From: Planctomycetota bacterium
GTDB lineage: Bacteria; Planctomycetota; SZUA-567; JAFGGJ01
Direction of reading: 5' to 3'
Length of the DNA stretch: 64,000 nt
Assembly: GCA_016930595.1 (NCBI GenBank)
Contig: JAFGGJ010000088.1
Span: 23,132-87,131, forward strand
The position numbers and the translations under genes are program-made. The notes beneath the pieces are model-generated. The model was not told the origin of the DNA. It searched no databases and worked only from the letters and a program-made list of their open reading frames with translations. Below, one piece after another: positions 27,090-36,638 of this stretch; position 1 is the first letter of the stretch, and the number at the start of each line of letters is the position of its first letter.

Positions 27090-28943
27090 ATGATCCACGT
27101 GCTGTTGTGGCTGTTGGCGCTTGCTGCCGCGCTCCTTTTCACGGCGCTCGCTGCCGCGCTGGCGGGGCGCATCGTGCGGTATCGCTTCAGGCTGGAAGCC
27201 GCCATGGCGGCGGCAGCCGTCGTTCTTGTGCCCGCCGCCGCGGCGTGCGTCTTTTCCTGCGTCATGCTCTGTCGCAGAATCCTCCCCGGGTGGCTCTTCC
27301 CTTATACGCTCGGCTGGACGGCCGCGTACGCTGCCGCGATGGCGGTTATTTTCCGCAGAGGCGGTGTTTTTCACGAGTTCCAGGACGATGAATCTCCGCC
27401 CGCGTGCGCCTGGCCGCGGCTGCGGCTCGCCGTGTGGTTCGCCGCCCTGCTGGCCGCCCTTTACCTCGCCCTGCGCATCGCGGACATCGAACTGAAAAAC
27501 CGCATGCAGGTTGTGCACACGGAATCCACCGCCGTGCTCCTTTCGCTCGGCCAGACCTGGATCCCGCCGGAACGCAACGCCGCCCTGCTCTATGAACGGG
27601 CCTTTGAGCGGTTCGGCGACAGGAAAGCCCTTGCCGCCCTCCGCCGCCGCATCGACGACGATTACTTGGGAGACGAATACCCCGCAGGCGACGCGCAGAC
27701 GGAAGAAGTCTCCCGGCTGCTTGCCGAATGCGCCCCGGCCACGCAGCTCATACGCGAAGCCGCCGGATGCCCCGACTGCTGGCACGGCGGCACGTACGAT
27801 CATGTCCACAAGATCGGCGTCCCACACCTGGCGGCACACCAGGTTGCGGCCAACCTTCTGCGCACCGAAGCCCGCCGCCGGGCGGCGGAAGGCGATGCGC
27901 CGGGTGCTTATGAAGACGTCGTCCTCATCCGCATCATGGCGGAACATATCAGCCGGAACCCGTCGCTCATTGCAGCTGTCATTTCCTTCGACATCGACAC
28001 CACCGCCCTTTACACGCTCGAAGACATTCTGGCCGACTGCCCTCCGCCCCCGGATGAAATGCTTCTCCATTCGCTCCGCCGAGCCGAGTATCACAGCGGC
28101 GTCGTTCAGCGCGCCATGCGCTGTGAACGCGCGGGGTTTGCCCAGGTAATGGCCCGGTGCGAAGTGAATGTGAACCTGGGCAAAAGCTTTTTTCTGGACG
28201 ACCCCGGTCGGCGCTCCGTTTCCGCTTACGGATCCAGGTGGACTGCCCCGCTCCAGGGCGTTATTGATGCATGGCCCGACTTTGAACTGAGTGCCGTGTT
28301 CGGCGGCGTTCTTGACTCCGACGGGTCCCGTTGGTACGCCCCGCTCTGGCGCGTCTTCATGGCATGGCCGGATTTTCAGTGCATGGACCGCAACATGCAG
28401 AAAGCCGTCTCGCTCATGGAACCGCCGCTGTACCGTCACGTTGACGAGAGGGCCGCCTTGAGCCGGGAAGCCCTCGATGGGTGGCGCGGCATCGTCAGCT
28501 CGATTGCGATGCTCAATATTGAGACAGTTGCCATCGAAGAAATGAACGTCCTTGCTCTGCACGGAATGGCGGATGCCGGCATCGCTGCAACTCTTTATGA
28601 ACGGGACCACGGCGCGTGGCCCTCGGCACTCGGCGATCTCGTCCCGGAATACCTGGACGCCGTGCCCATCGACCCCTTCGATGGCGCCCCGGTGCGTTTC
28701 ATCTCCGAAGAGAACGGCATTGTCCTCTACTGCCTTGGACGCAACTTCCTGGACGACGGCGGATGCTCTCCTGCCTGGCGCGGTAGCTGGGGCGACGGCG
28801 ACGACCTCATCTTCTGTCTGGGGTCTTCGTATCTCAGGCACCGCAGGGAGCCTTCTCTGGAACGGATCCGCAAAATGGAAAACCGGAGCAAGAATCCGAG
28901 CAAGTACCGGCGCACCCGCAGGCGCGCCCCGGCCGCCGACTGA
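27090..28943 (+). CDS. Membrane-anchored hypothetical protein with pseudopilin-like C-terminal segment
   Basis: RBS GGAAGGAG; multiple N-terminal TM segments; ATLYERDHGAWPSALGDLVPEYLDAVPIDPFDGAPVRFISEENGIVLYCLG. Confidence 0.65.
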   Translation: MIHVLLWLLALAAALLFTALAAALAGRIVRYRFRLEAAMAAAAVVLVPAAAACVFSCVMLCRRILPGWLFPYTLGWTAAYAAAMAVIFRRGGVFHEFQDDESPPACAWPRLRLAVWFAALLAALYLALRIADIELKNRMQVVHTESTAVLLSLGQTWIPPERNAALLYERAFERFGDRKALAALRRRIDDDYLGDEYPAGDAQTEEVSRLLAECAPATQLIREAAGCPDCWHGGTYDHVHKIGVPHLAAHQVAANLLRTEARRRAAEGDAPGAYEDVVLIRIMAEHISRNPSLIAAVISFDIDTTALYTLEDILADCPPPPDEMLLHSLRRAEYHSGVVQRAMRCERAGFAQVMARCEVNVNLGKSFFLDDPGRRSVSAYGSRWTAPLQGVIDAWPDFELSAVFGGVLDSDGSRWYAPLWRVFMAWPDFQCMDRNMQKAVSLMEPPLYRHVDERAALSREALDGWRGIVSSIAMLNIETVAIEEMNVLALHGMADAGIAATLYERDHGAWPSALGDLVPEYLDAVPIDPFDGAPVRFISEENGIVLYCLGRNFLDDGGCSPAWRGSWGDGDDLIFCLGSSYLRHRREPSLERIRKMENRSKNPSKYRRTRRRAPAAD

Positions 28944-28955
28944 AAGAAGCATCAC

Positions 28956-29696
28956 GTGGAATGGACGGAAAAGACCGCTTTGCGCAAGAGCGCCCTCTGG
29001 GCGCTCGTCATATCCATCGGAGCAAGCGCTCTTCTCGGCATCGTCGCTCTCGTCAGCGGCGACTTCGGCAAGATCCAGATAAAGATACTCCTGTCCAGCC
29101 TGTCGATATCCGCCGGCAGCATCTGCACGCTCGTTTGCGCCTTCCTGCTGGAAAAGAAGAAGATACTCGTACTTTCCATCCCCGGCATGGCGCTGGGAGC
29201 GCTCGGCACCATCCTTCTCATCACCGGCATCTGGACGGAAATGGACGAAGAGGTCTTCTGGAAGACCACGGCCATCGTATGGTTCTTCGCTGCGGCCACC
29301 ACGCACGTCTCCCTCCTGAACCTGGCGCGCCTCTCGCAGAAATATCTCTGGAGCCTCATCGCGGCAACCGCCGTCTTCTACCTGCTGGCCATCGTACTCA
29401 CAGTCATGGTGCTGTGGGAAATAGACGAGGAATTCATGCTGCGGGGCATCGGCGTCCTGGGGATACTGGCCGCGGCGCTTTCGATACTCATACCCGTGTT
29501 CCACAGACTCAGCCGCCCCGGCTCCCCGGCTCCGGGCGGAAGTACCCCCACAATACAGCCGCCGCCGGACGGGTCCATCAGGATGCTCTGCCCCGTCTGC
29601 GGTGCTGAACAGACCGCTCCCGCCGGCGGCGTGACGTGCACTGCATGCGGCAGCCGGTTCGTCATCACCATCGTAGAAGACAAGACGAAGACGTAA
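28956..29696 (+). CDS. Multi-TM membrane protein with C-terminal zinc ribbon
   Basis: Several hydrophobic helices followed by MLCPVCGAEQTAPAGGVTCTACGSRFVI (CxxC...CxxC). Confidence 0.65.
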   Translation: MEWTEKTALRKSALWALVISIGASALLGIVALVSGDFGKIQIKILLSSLSISAGSICTLVCAFLLEKKKILVLSIPGMALGALGTILLITGIWTEMDEEVFWKTTAIVWFFAAATTHVSLLNLARLSQKYLWSLIAATAVFYLLAIVLTVMVLWEIDEEFMLRGIGVLGILAAALSILIPVFHRLSRPGSPAPGGSTPTIQPPPDGSIRMLCPVCGAEQTAPAGGVTCTACGSRFVITIVEDKTKT

Positions 29697-29774
29697 CCAT
29701 CCGGTGACCTGACGCACGCCCGGCGGTCCTTATATAATGACGGCGCGGGGCGGGGGAGCCGGGCTCAGCCCGGC

Positions 29775-32549
29775 ATGCTTGAGAGGAGGGGCGCTGTGCG
29801 CACCTTTTTCATCGTTGTTTTCTTTTTACTGTTTGTCCTGCTTCTTCCTCTCGCCGCACGTGCCGGCGATGCCGACATCGCGGAAGCGGAACAGTACCTC
29901 CGCCGAACCGTTATTGCCGCCGCGGCCGAACACCGGAAGATCACCTTCTTTGCGGATTTTCTCGGTGCCACCGCAAGGGCTGAGCTCAAAGGCGCAGACC
30001 AGAAAGGCGTCTCGGCGGACGTTATGGGCATGAGACTCGATGTCCCATGGGTGAACCTCTCCCCCAGGCGCTTCTACGGCCTCGCAGCCAAATGCGCGGG
30101 CGATTCCGCGGAAGCCCGCCTCAACCTTGCTCGCTTCGCCCTCGCCAACGGCATGAACGAGCAGGCCGAATCCGACCTCCGGGCCGCTCTCGAACTCGAC
30201 CCCGCCATCGAACCGGCCGTAAGGCCCCTCCTGAACATCATCTCTCCTCCCGAACCCGCTCCCGCCGCGCCCGTCTCTGCTCCCGCTTCCACTGAAACCA
30301 GGCCGCAGCCCGGGCCCCGCCCGCCTTCCGGTGTCTACGCCCCTGAAATACACGGCTGGGCCCCCACCGGTCTTTCCGGCGGCGGCGCCATGTTTACCCC
30401 CACAATCAGCGGCGCCGACCCCAAAGTCATGATGCTTAACTGCGACATGTCCGCCGCCTATGTTTCCACCGACGGCGGTCGCTTCTGGAGAATGATCCAC
30501 CAGGGCCAGCTTCTCACAAACACACGCTGCCGTCCCGGCCTCCATCCCCGTGACTCCTCCATCATGTACGCCGCGCTCGGCAGCCGCATCAAGCGCTCTG
30601 CGGATACAGGCCTTACCTGGCAGGACTGGGGCGATGCCGGCGCACAGCTCCGCGGCGAAATACAGTTCGATCACGATAACCCCTCCCTCATGATCGCAGG
30701 CACCGCCTCCGGCGCCGTCATTTCTCACGACGCCGGCAAGACATGGAAGCCCTGTTCAGGCGTTGCCGGCGAAGGCAAGTCGTTCCATGTCGATCGCACC
30801 AGCCCCCCCGAACGACGCGTCATCTTCGCCGCTACCGCGCAGGGTGTTTGGCGTTCCGACGACAGCGGCTCAACCTGGGTCGACAAGACCCAGGGCCTCC
30901 CCTGGCAACGGGTCCACTCCTTTGCCGGAGGTTCCGATCCGAAGAGCTCTGCCTGCATCCTCTACTGTTCCGTCGAAAGCCGCTCCGTCGACGGCAAGTT
31001 CGCGGGCGGCATTTACCGCTCGCGCGACCGCGGCGAATCCTGGCAATCCGCCATGGGACGCGGCATCAACCTCGATACCTCCACTGCCGACGAATACGCC
31101 GAAGGCCCCCTCGCCCAGTACAAGGACGTCCTCACCTCAGACGCCAGGCCGCTCACCGTCTACGCCGCAAACACTTCCACGGGCTTTCACCCTCCTCATC
31201 ACACCACGGTCTACAGGAGCGACGACGGCGGCGATAACTGGCGCTCAGTCCTTTTCATGGATCCACGCTTCTCCGGCTATAACGTCGACAAGAACTACAT
31301 GACCGCCTCCACCGGCCAGTGCTACGAAGGCTCCCAGCACGCCGCCGCCATCAGTCCCTCCAATCCCGACGTCGTCATGCGCCTCACCGGCCAGATCATG
31401 CTCACCGACAACGGCGGCAGGACCTGGTACCAGGGACACTGCCACCTCGCTCCCGGACAGTCCGCCCAGCCCAACTGCTCCTGGATCTGCACCGGCGCCG
31501 TCGTCACCTCCACTTGGCATTACTACGTCGATCCACACCAGCACAACCGCCACTACATCGCCTACACAGACATCGGCTTCGCACGCTCGATGGACGGCGG
31601 TATGACCTGGGCCTGGTGGGAAAAGAACAAGTGGGCTCCCTGGCGCAATACCTGCTATGAACTCGCCTTCGACCCCGAAATCCCGGGCAGAATCTGGGGC
31701 GCTTTCACCAACGTTCACGACATCCCTAACGACAACATCATCGGCGGCCGCCACTGGAACAACAATCCCGAAAGCGGCCCCGGCGGCGTCTGCGTCAGCA
31801 CCGATTTCGCACTCTCATGGTCCCCATCCAACCAGGGCATGCCCGTCTCGCCCGTCACTTCCGTCGTCGTGGATCCAAAGTCCCCACGCGGCCGCAGGAC
31901 TCTCTATGCCGGCGTCTTCGGCAAGGGCGTCTATAAATCGGTTGACGACGGCAAGTCCTGGGTGAACAAGAGCAAGGGTTTCGGCCATCCTTCAAATATG
32001 CGCGTTTATCGGGTTATCATCCATGAAGACGGCACACTCTTCGCCATGATTACCGCCTTCCAGCGCGGCGGCACTTTCACCGGGGACGGCGTCGGCCTCT
32101 ATCGCTCGAAAGACGGCGCCGAAACCTGGGAATGCATTACCAGGGACGCGCCCATCCTCTGGCCCAAGGATTTTGAAGTCCACCCGAAGAACAGCAGTAT
32201 CATCTTCATCGGCGCCGCCGCCACGCGCTCGCCTTCCACCCCCGGCGGCCTCTACCGTACCAGGGACGGCGGCCGCACCTGGAACCAGGTCGCAAGCAAA
32301 GGCCGCCAGCACTTCGGCGCTTACTTCCACCCAAAAAAACCCGACTGGGTCTACATGACCATGTGCGAAGGCTCTGTGCCCTGTTCCCTTTTCCTGAGCA
32401 CCGACGGTGGCGACAATTGGCTGCCCTTCAACTCCTTCCCGTTCTCCAACACCCAACGGGTTACCGTGGACCCCGACGACGACAATAAAATCTACGTCAC
32501 CACCTTCGGCGGCAGCATCTTCCGCGGCCCGGCCGTCCCGCGCCGCTGA
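29775..32549 (+). CDS. Secreted Asp-box/BNR (sortilin/xyloglucanase-like) beta-propeller protein
   Basis: 924 aa; about 13 Asp-box-like motifs (STDGGRFW, SADTGLTW, SHDAGKTW, SDDSGSTW, SRDRGESW, SDDGGDNW, TDNGGRTW, SMDGGMTW, SVDDGKSW, TRDGGRTW, STDGGDNW...). Confidence 0.88.
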   Translation: MLERRGAVRTFFIVVFFLLFVLLLPLAARAGDADIAEAEQYLRRTVIAAAAEHRKITFFADFLGATARAELKGADQKGVSADVMGMRLDVPWVNLSPRRFYGLAAKCAGDSAEARLNLARFALANGMNEQAESDLRAALELDPAIEPAVRPLLNIISPPEPAPAAPVSAPASTETRPQPGPRPPSGVYAPEIHGWAPTGLSGGGAMFTPTISGADPKVMMLNCDMSAAYVSTDGGRFWRMIHQGQLLTNTRCRPGLHPRDSSIMYAALGSRIKRSADTGLTWQDWGDAGAQLRGEIQFDHDNPSLMIAGTASGAVISHDAGKTWKPCSGVAGEGKSFHVDRTSPPERRVIFAATAQGVWRSDDSGSTWVDKTQGLPWQRVHSFAGGSDPKSSACILYCSVESRSVDGKFAGGIYRSRDRGESWQSAMGRGINLDTSTADEYAEGPLAQYKDVLTSDARPLTVYAANTSTGFHPPHHTTVYRSDDGGDNWRSVLFMDPRFSGYNVDKNYMTASTGQCYEGSQHAAAISPSNPDVVMRLTGQIMLTDNGGRTWYQGHCHLAPGQSAQPNCSWICTGAVVTSTWHYYVDPHQHNRHYIAYTDIGFARSMDGGMTWAWWEKNKWAPWRNTCYELAFDPEIPGRIWGAFTNVHDIPNDNIIGGRHWNNNPESGPGGVCVSTDFALSWSPSNQGMPVSPVTSVVVDPKSPRGRRTLYAGVFGKGVYKSVDDGKSWVNKSKGFGHPSNMRVYRVIIHEDGTLFAMITAFQRGGTFTGDGVGLYRSKDGAETWECITRDAPILWPKDFEVHPKNSSIIFIGAAATRSPSTPGGLYRTRDGGRTWNQVASKGRQHFGAYFHPKKPDWVYMTMCEGSVPCSLFLSTDGGDNWLPFNSFPFSNTQRVTVDPDDDNKIYVTTFGGSIFRGPAVPRR

Positions 32550-32577
32550 TGCTTCAGGAAAACGGCCTGTCTGTATG

Positions 32578-33273
32578 CTACGGCTGTGTGTTGAATACGA
32601 CCAAGTCGGCGAATTCCCCTACCTGCAAATACGACGTCCCTTCCGCCTGCGCTCCAAGGTTCGTTTCGTGGTTTACCGAAACCACCTGCAGCTCCACGTC
32701 GCTCGTACCGGCCAGGAGCGTGGCCGCCGGAATGTACGCCGGTGGCGTCACCCCCACAATGGTCGTCCACTCGGTGGAGCTTCGCGTGTAAGTCCCCGAA
32801 ACAAGCAACTGCACGTAGACCGGGACGAACGACATCGCGTTCCATACCACGGCGATGTCCGCGTCGGAATCCTGCGTGCTCCCTCCCGTGGGATTCGTGA
32901 CCGTCGGCGGCTCCGGCATCTGCACCGTCGCACCCACGGTTACGGTAGCGCCGCTGTTGACCACCTGTACCATGACGTCGTCGCCGGAACTGATACTGAA
33001 TCCTCCCGAAGTGTACGTACCGCCTCCCACGTGCGGTATCGTGGTCGGGGCCCCGGCCCCGATCTGGACGGTTACTGTAGCGTCAGTCACCGGCACCCCG
33101 CCGTCCATGACGCTGAATGCAACGACGTTGGTGAATGACGGCGGCATGTTGTTGACTACAAAGCCCTTCACTTCCAGATCCGGAGGAGCAGGATCCCCGC
33201 CCCCTCCACAGCCCGTGCTTGTTAAAAGAAGTCCCGCCGCCAGCACCGCGCCTGCAAAATTCCTGTAACCCAT
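32578..33273 (-). CDS. Hypothetical lipoprotein
   Basis: MGYRNFAGAVLAAGLLLTSTGCGGGGDPAPP lipobox; beta-rich Ig-like remainder. Confidence 0.75.
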   Translation of the reverse strand: MGYRNFAGAVLAAGLLLTSTGCGGGGDPAPPDLEVKGFVVNNMPPSFTNVVAFSVMDGGVPVTDATVTVQIGAGAPTTIPHVGGGTYTSGGFSISSGDDVMVQVVNSGATVTVGATVQMPEPPTVTNPTGGSTQDSDADIAVVWNAMSFVPVYVQLLVSGTYTRSSTEWTTIVGVTPPAYIPAATLLAGTSDVELQVVSVNHETNLGAQAEGTSYLQVGEFADLVVFNTQP

Positions 33274-33478
33274 TCCTGCCTCCCCTCGGCAAATACCCGT
33301 CCTCAGAAAATCACGCCGTGTCAGCAGTCTAGCGTCTGGAAGAAGAAAAAGCAACAAGCCCTTTGCTCTTCCCGGCCCTGCCATGCGGTGTCCGTCCGCA
33401 AAACGCCCGGGACGGGTTGCGCCGGCGTCGTGTTGCGGTAACATGTTTTCCCGATTGTCATGCCAGGAGGTTCCCGCC

Positions 33479-34537
33479 ATGCCGAAAGAAACCATGTCCC
33501 CCAAAGAACGCTGGCTCGCCGTCCTCAACCGGCAGAAGCCCGACCGCGTCCCCATGGACTTCCGCGGCACCGGCGAAGTCCAGGCTAAACTCCTGAAGCA
33601 CTTTGACACCACCGACATGCAGGACGTCTTCTCTCGGCTCCATATCGACAATCCCGTCGGCGCGGGCGGCGATTATATCGGCCCTCAACCTCCGCCCGAC
33701 ACCGATATCTGGGGCCGCACCTACAGGGATATCGCCTACGAAGGCGGCTCCTACAGGGAATGCGTCTCCCATCCACTCGCCGGCTTCGAAACCGTCGAAG
33801 AAATCGAAGCCTCCTACGTCTGGCCCACCGCCGACCTCTATGACTATTCCTCCGTGTCCGGTAAGCTCAAGGGCAAGGATGATTACCCTGTCATGGCTGG
33901 CGGCTCCGAACCCTTCCTTCTTTACCGCGACCTGCGCGGCCACGAACAGGCCTACATGGATCTCGTCCTCCACCCCGACATCGTCCACTACTGCCTCGAT
34001 AAACTCTTTGATTTCTGCTACGAAAACACGCGCCGCATCTACGAAGCCGTCCCGGGGCGCGTCACCATGTCCTACGTTGCAGAAGATCTCGGCAGCCAGG
34101 AAGACCTCCTGATGTCCCTTGATCACATACGCGAATTCCTCCTCCCCAGGATGAAGCGCATGGTGGACCTCGTTCACTCTGCCGGCGCCTTTTCCTTCTG
34201 GCATTCCGACGGCTCCATCCGCAAAATCCTTCCCGATATGCTCGACATCGGCCAGGACGTCCTCGATCCCATCCAGTGGCGCTGCCGCAACATGGACCGG
34301 GCGGAACTCAAGCGCGACTTCGGCGACAGGATCATCCTCCACGGCGGCGTGGATAATCAGAAAACACTCGCCTTCGACACCCCCAAAGACGTCGAAGAAG
34401 AAGTTATCTACAACCTGAAAGTGTTGGGCGAAGGCGGCGGCTATGTCCTTTCCCCCTGCCACAATATTCAGGCCGTTTCCCCCGTCGAAAACATCATCGC
34501 CATGTACGAAACCGGCTACGCCCACGGCTGGACCTGA
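33479..34537 (+). CDS. Uroporphyrinogen decarboxylase family protein (HxD...C variant)
   Basis: MPKETMSPKERWLAVLNRQKPDRVPMDFRG; WHSDGSIRKILPDML; SPCHNIQAVSPVENI. Confidence 0.85.
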   Translation: MPKETMSPKERWLAVLNRQKPDRVPMDFRGTGEVQAKLLKHFDTTDMQDVFSRLHIDNPVGAGGDYIGPQPPPDTDIWGRTYRDIAYEGGSYRECVSHPLAGFETVEEIEASYVWPTADLYDYSSVSGKLKGKDDYPVMAGGSEPFLLYRDLRGHEQAYMDLVLHPDIVHYCLDKLFDFCYENTRRIYEAVPGRVTMSYVAEDLGSQEDLLMSLDHIREFLLPRMKRMVDLVHSAGAFSFWHSDGSIRKILPDMLDIGQDVLDPIQWRCRNMDRAELKRDFGDRIILHGGVDNQKTLAFDTPKDVEEEVIYNLKVLGEGGGYVLSPCHNIQAVSPVENIIAMYETGYAHGWT

Positions 34538-34797
34538 CCCGCCCACCCCAGCGCCTGTGGCGCGCGTGCCTCCTGCAATTGAGCGTTTCCCTCGAGCAGG
34601 ACCATGTGCACTGGGTCTTGCTCGAAAATGGTGCTTCCTCGCCGTCAGGCGGCCCACCCACCCCAATCGCCTGTGGCGCGCGTGCTTATCAGCAAAGAAA
34701 GTTTGCTGTTGAGCAGGACCCCATGCGAGGGGCCTTGCTCGAAAATGGTGCTTCTTCGCCGACAGGCGGGGGGCCGCAGGCGCTGGGGTGGGTGGGT
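34537..34797. repeat. Composite repeat element: two ~117-bp direct repeats flanked by 25-bp inverted arms
   Basis: acccgcccaccccagcgcctgtggc at 34537-34561; related arm near 34652-34676; reverse complement gccgcaggcgctggggtgggtgggt at 34773-34797; ttgctcgaaaatggtgcttc at 34618 and 34735. Confidence 0.88.
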
Positions 34798-34995
34798 TCG
34801 GCAAGTCGTTGTCATATGGGATGTTAGGTATAGCTATATACCGCTAAGGATTGGCTTCGTTTTGTCAATTTTTTATGGTGTTTGCTTCTTCGGAAGTCCT
34901 GTGTGGAAAGCGGGATTGAGAAATTGTGCACATTTCCTTACCATGGTATGTGCCGGCCCGCTGCGGGTCACGGCAATGAAAGGATGGCACCGCGC

Positions 34996-36633
34996 ATGAA
35001 ATGGTCCTGTCTGTTCGACGCTCCGTCTCTCATCCTGGCTCCCGCCGACGGCGGATTTTCCGGACATATAGCGCTCGGCCCGGACGAAGCCGGCCGTTCC
35101 GCCGACGTGCTGCTTACCGAAGTGGCTGGAACGTTCCGCCTGGACGCCAGGGTCGCCGGACGCCCGGCAGCGGTACGTCCGGACCATCCGGAATGGTACA
35201 ACCGCGCGCACATGGCGCTCATGCTCAACCCGGAACATGACCACTGCACCCGCTGGATGTATGCTGTCAGCGACACCGGGTCCGCCGTGGGGAGCGCGGC
35301 ATGGACGGCTCCCGGCGAAGAACCCGGGGACGTCCCTTCCCACCCGCTGGCGGCGCCGCCGGCGGCGCGGAGTTCATTCGAATGGCTGGGCGACTCCGGC
35401 TACCGGATTTCCCTGGAAATACCTTCCGAAGCGCTCTGGAAAGCTCCCGGCACTCCGGCGGGCATGCGCATCAAGCTCGGCTTTCACGAAGAAACCATCG
35501 TCGATCCGCTCACCTGGCCCGTGGACCCCGGTGCCGCAAGCGACGTGCCCCTCCTCTTCGCCGATGTCTACCTCGGCAAACCTCCGCTGAACATGAAACT
35601 GGTCGAATTCCCCCAGCCCGCATGGGGAGGCGCCCCGGGCGCCGTCAGGCTTCAAGGCATCCTCGCCCCAGGCGCCGCCTCATCCGGCACCGTGAACGTC
35701 ACGGCAATACTGCCGGAAGACTCCGAAATCCCCCAACCGCCGCAGGAGTGGAAAGCGGAGCGCGGCGCGTTCCGGTTCGACGGCGACGTCCTCTTCCACC
35801 ACCGCGCCAAGTGGTCCAACAGCCTTCTTCTGACTGCACGGGTCAGGCTGGAAGTCAAGGACGCCGACGGCGGCTCTCTCTGGCTGGCTGAATACCCTTT
35901 CGGCTTCGACTGCGGCATAATCGTCCGTGAAAAATACGGCGCCGCTGCAGGACCGGCGGTGGATCGCCCGGCCCCGCAGGACGCGAACTTCGTTGACCGC
36001 TACCGGCAATACATCCTCTCCCGCCTGCCCGACTACCGGCGCATGACGACACGCGACGGCGCGCCGTCGGACTTCTACCTGGCCGATGCCGCCGGCGGAG
36101 CCGACCTCGACCTCTCCGCGGAAGATCCTCTCGGCTCCGCTGCAGCAATGCTGGCCGCACGTTTCCACGACTGGCAGGACGCCCTCTGCGCCGCGGCCAT
36201 GTGGGTATACCACCCATGCATCACAAGGCACTCGTCCACCTGGCACAGGATATCGGGCTACGCCACCCTGCCGACCATAATGCGCCTTGGAGGCTGTTTC
36301 TGCGGCGACACCTCCCGCCTCCTGGCATCGCTCGCCGAAAAGACCGGGGCGATCCTCGGCGTGCCGCTCAAAGGCTGGACCATGGGCCTCCGAGGCCACC
36401 TCATAACGCTCGTGGAAGCCCCCGTCGGCCGCGTCGTCCTCGACGGCATGCTGGGGCTATGGTTCCATACTCTCGACAACTCCCGCCTTGCCACCCTGGA
36501 AGAAATGCGCGGCACCCGGGAAATCGTCCACAGAATGTGGTACTGCCCTCGCGCCCACGGCCATGAATTCTTCCACGGCAACCCGGACCAGATTATACGG
36601 CAATGGGAAGAAGGATCCCTGGCATGGCCCTGA
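34996..36633 (+). CDS. Protein with N-terminal CBM9-like region and C-terminal transglutaminase-like segment
   Basis: MKWSCLFDAPSLILAPADGGFSGHIALGPDEAG...; GGCFCGDTSRLLASLAEKTGAILGVPLKGWTMGLRGHLITLVEAPVGRVVLDGMLG. Confidence 0.6.
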   Translation: MKWSCLFDAPSLILAPADGGFSGHIALGPDEAGRSADVLLTEVAGTFRLDARVAGRPAAVRPDHPEWYNRAHMALMLNPEHDHCTRWMYAVSDTGSAVGSAAWTAPGEEPGDVPSHPLAAPPAARSSFEWLGDSGYRISLEIPSEALWKAPGTPAGMRIKLGFHEETIVDPLTWPVDPGAASDVPLLFADVYLGKPPLNMKLVEFPQPAWGGAPGAVRLQGILAPGAASSGTVNVTAILPEDSEIPQPPQEWKAERGAFRFDGDVLFHHRAKWSNSLLLTARVRLEVKDADGGSLWLAEYPFGFDCGIIVREKYGAAAGPAVDRPAPQDANFVDRYRQYILSRLPDYRRMTTRDGAPSDFYLADAAGGADLDLSAEDPLGSAAAMLAARFHDWQDALCAAAMWVYHPCITRHSSTWHRISGYATLPTIMRLGGCFCGDTSRLLASLAEKTGAILGVPLKGWTMGLRGHLITLVEAPVGRVVLDGMLGLWFHTLDNSRLATLEEMRGTREIVHRMWYCPRAHGHEFFHGNPDQIIRQWEEGSLAWP

Positions 36634-36638
36634 CGGTC

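Noticed and set aside
26883-29717. 944-aa minus-strand ORF
   Set aside because: Antisense to two better-supported plus-strand genes with RBS and TM/zinc-ribbon logic; composition (Gly/Arg/His/Ala-rich, no domain) is typical of a shadow ORF in high-GC DNA.
34537-34797. Possible CRISPR array
   Set aside because: Only two long (~117 bp) repeats without short regular spacers, plus an inverted copy; no cas genes in the window.
33458-34804. 448-aa minus-strand ORF with KHHFRARPxAxGPA repeats
   Set aside because: Antisense to the URO-D-family gene; its repeated N-terminus is just translation of the noncoding 117-bp repeats.
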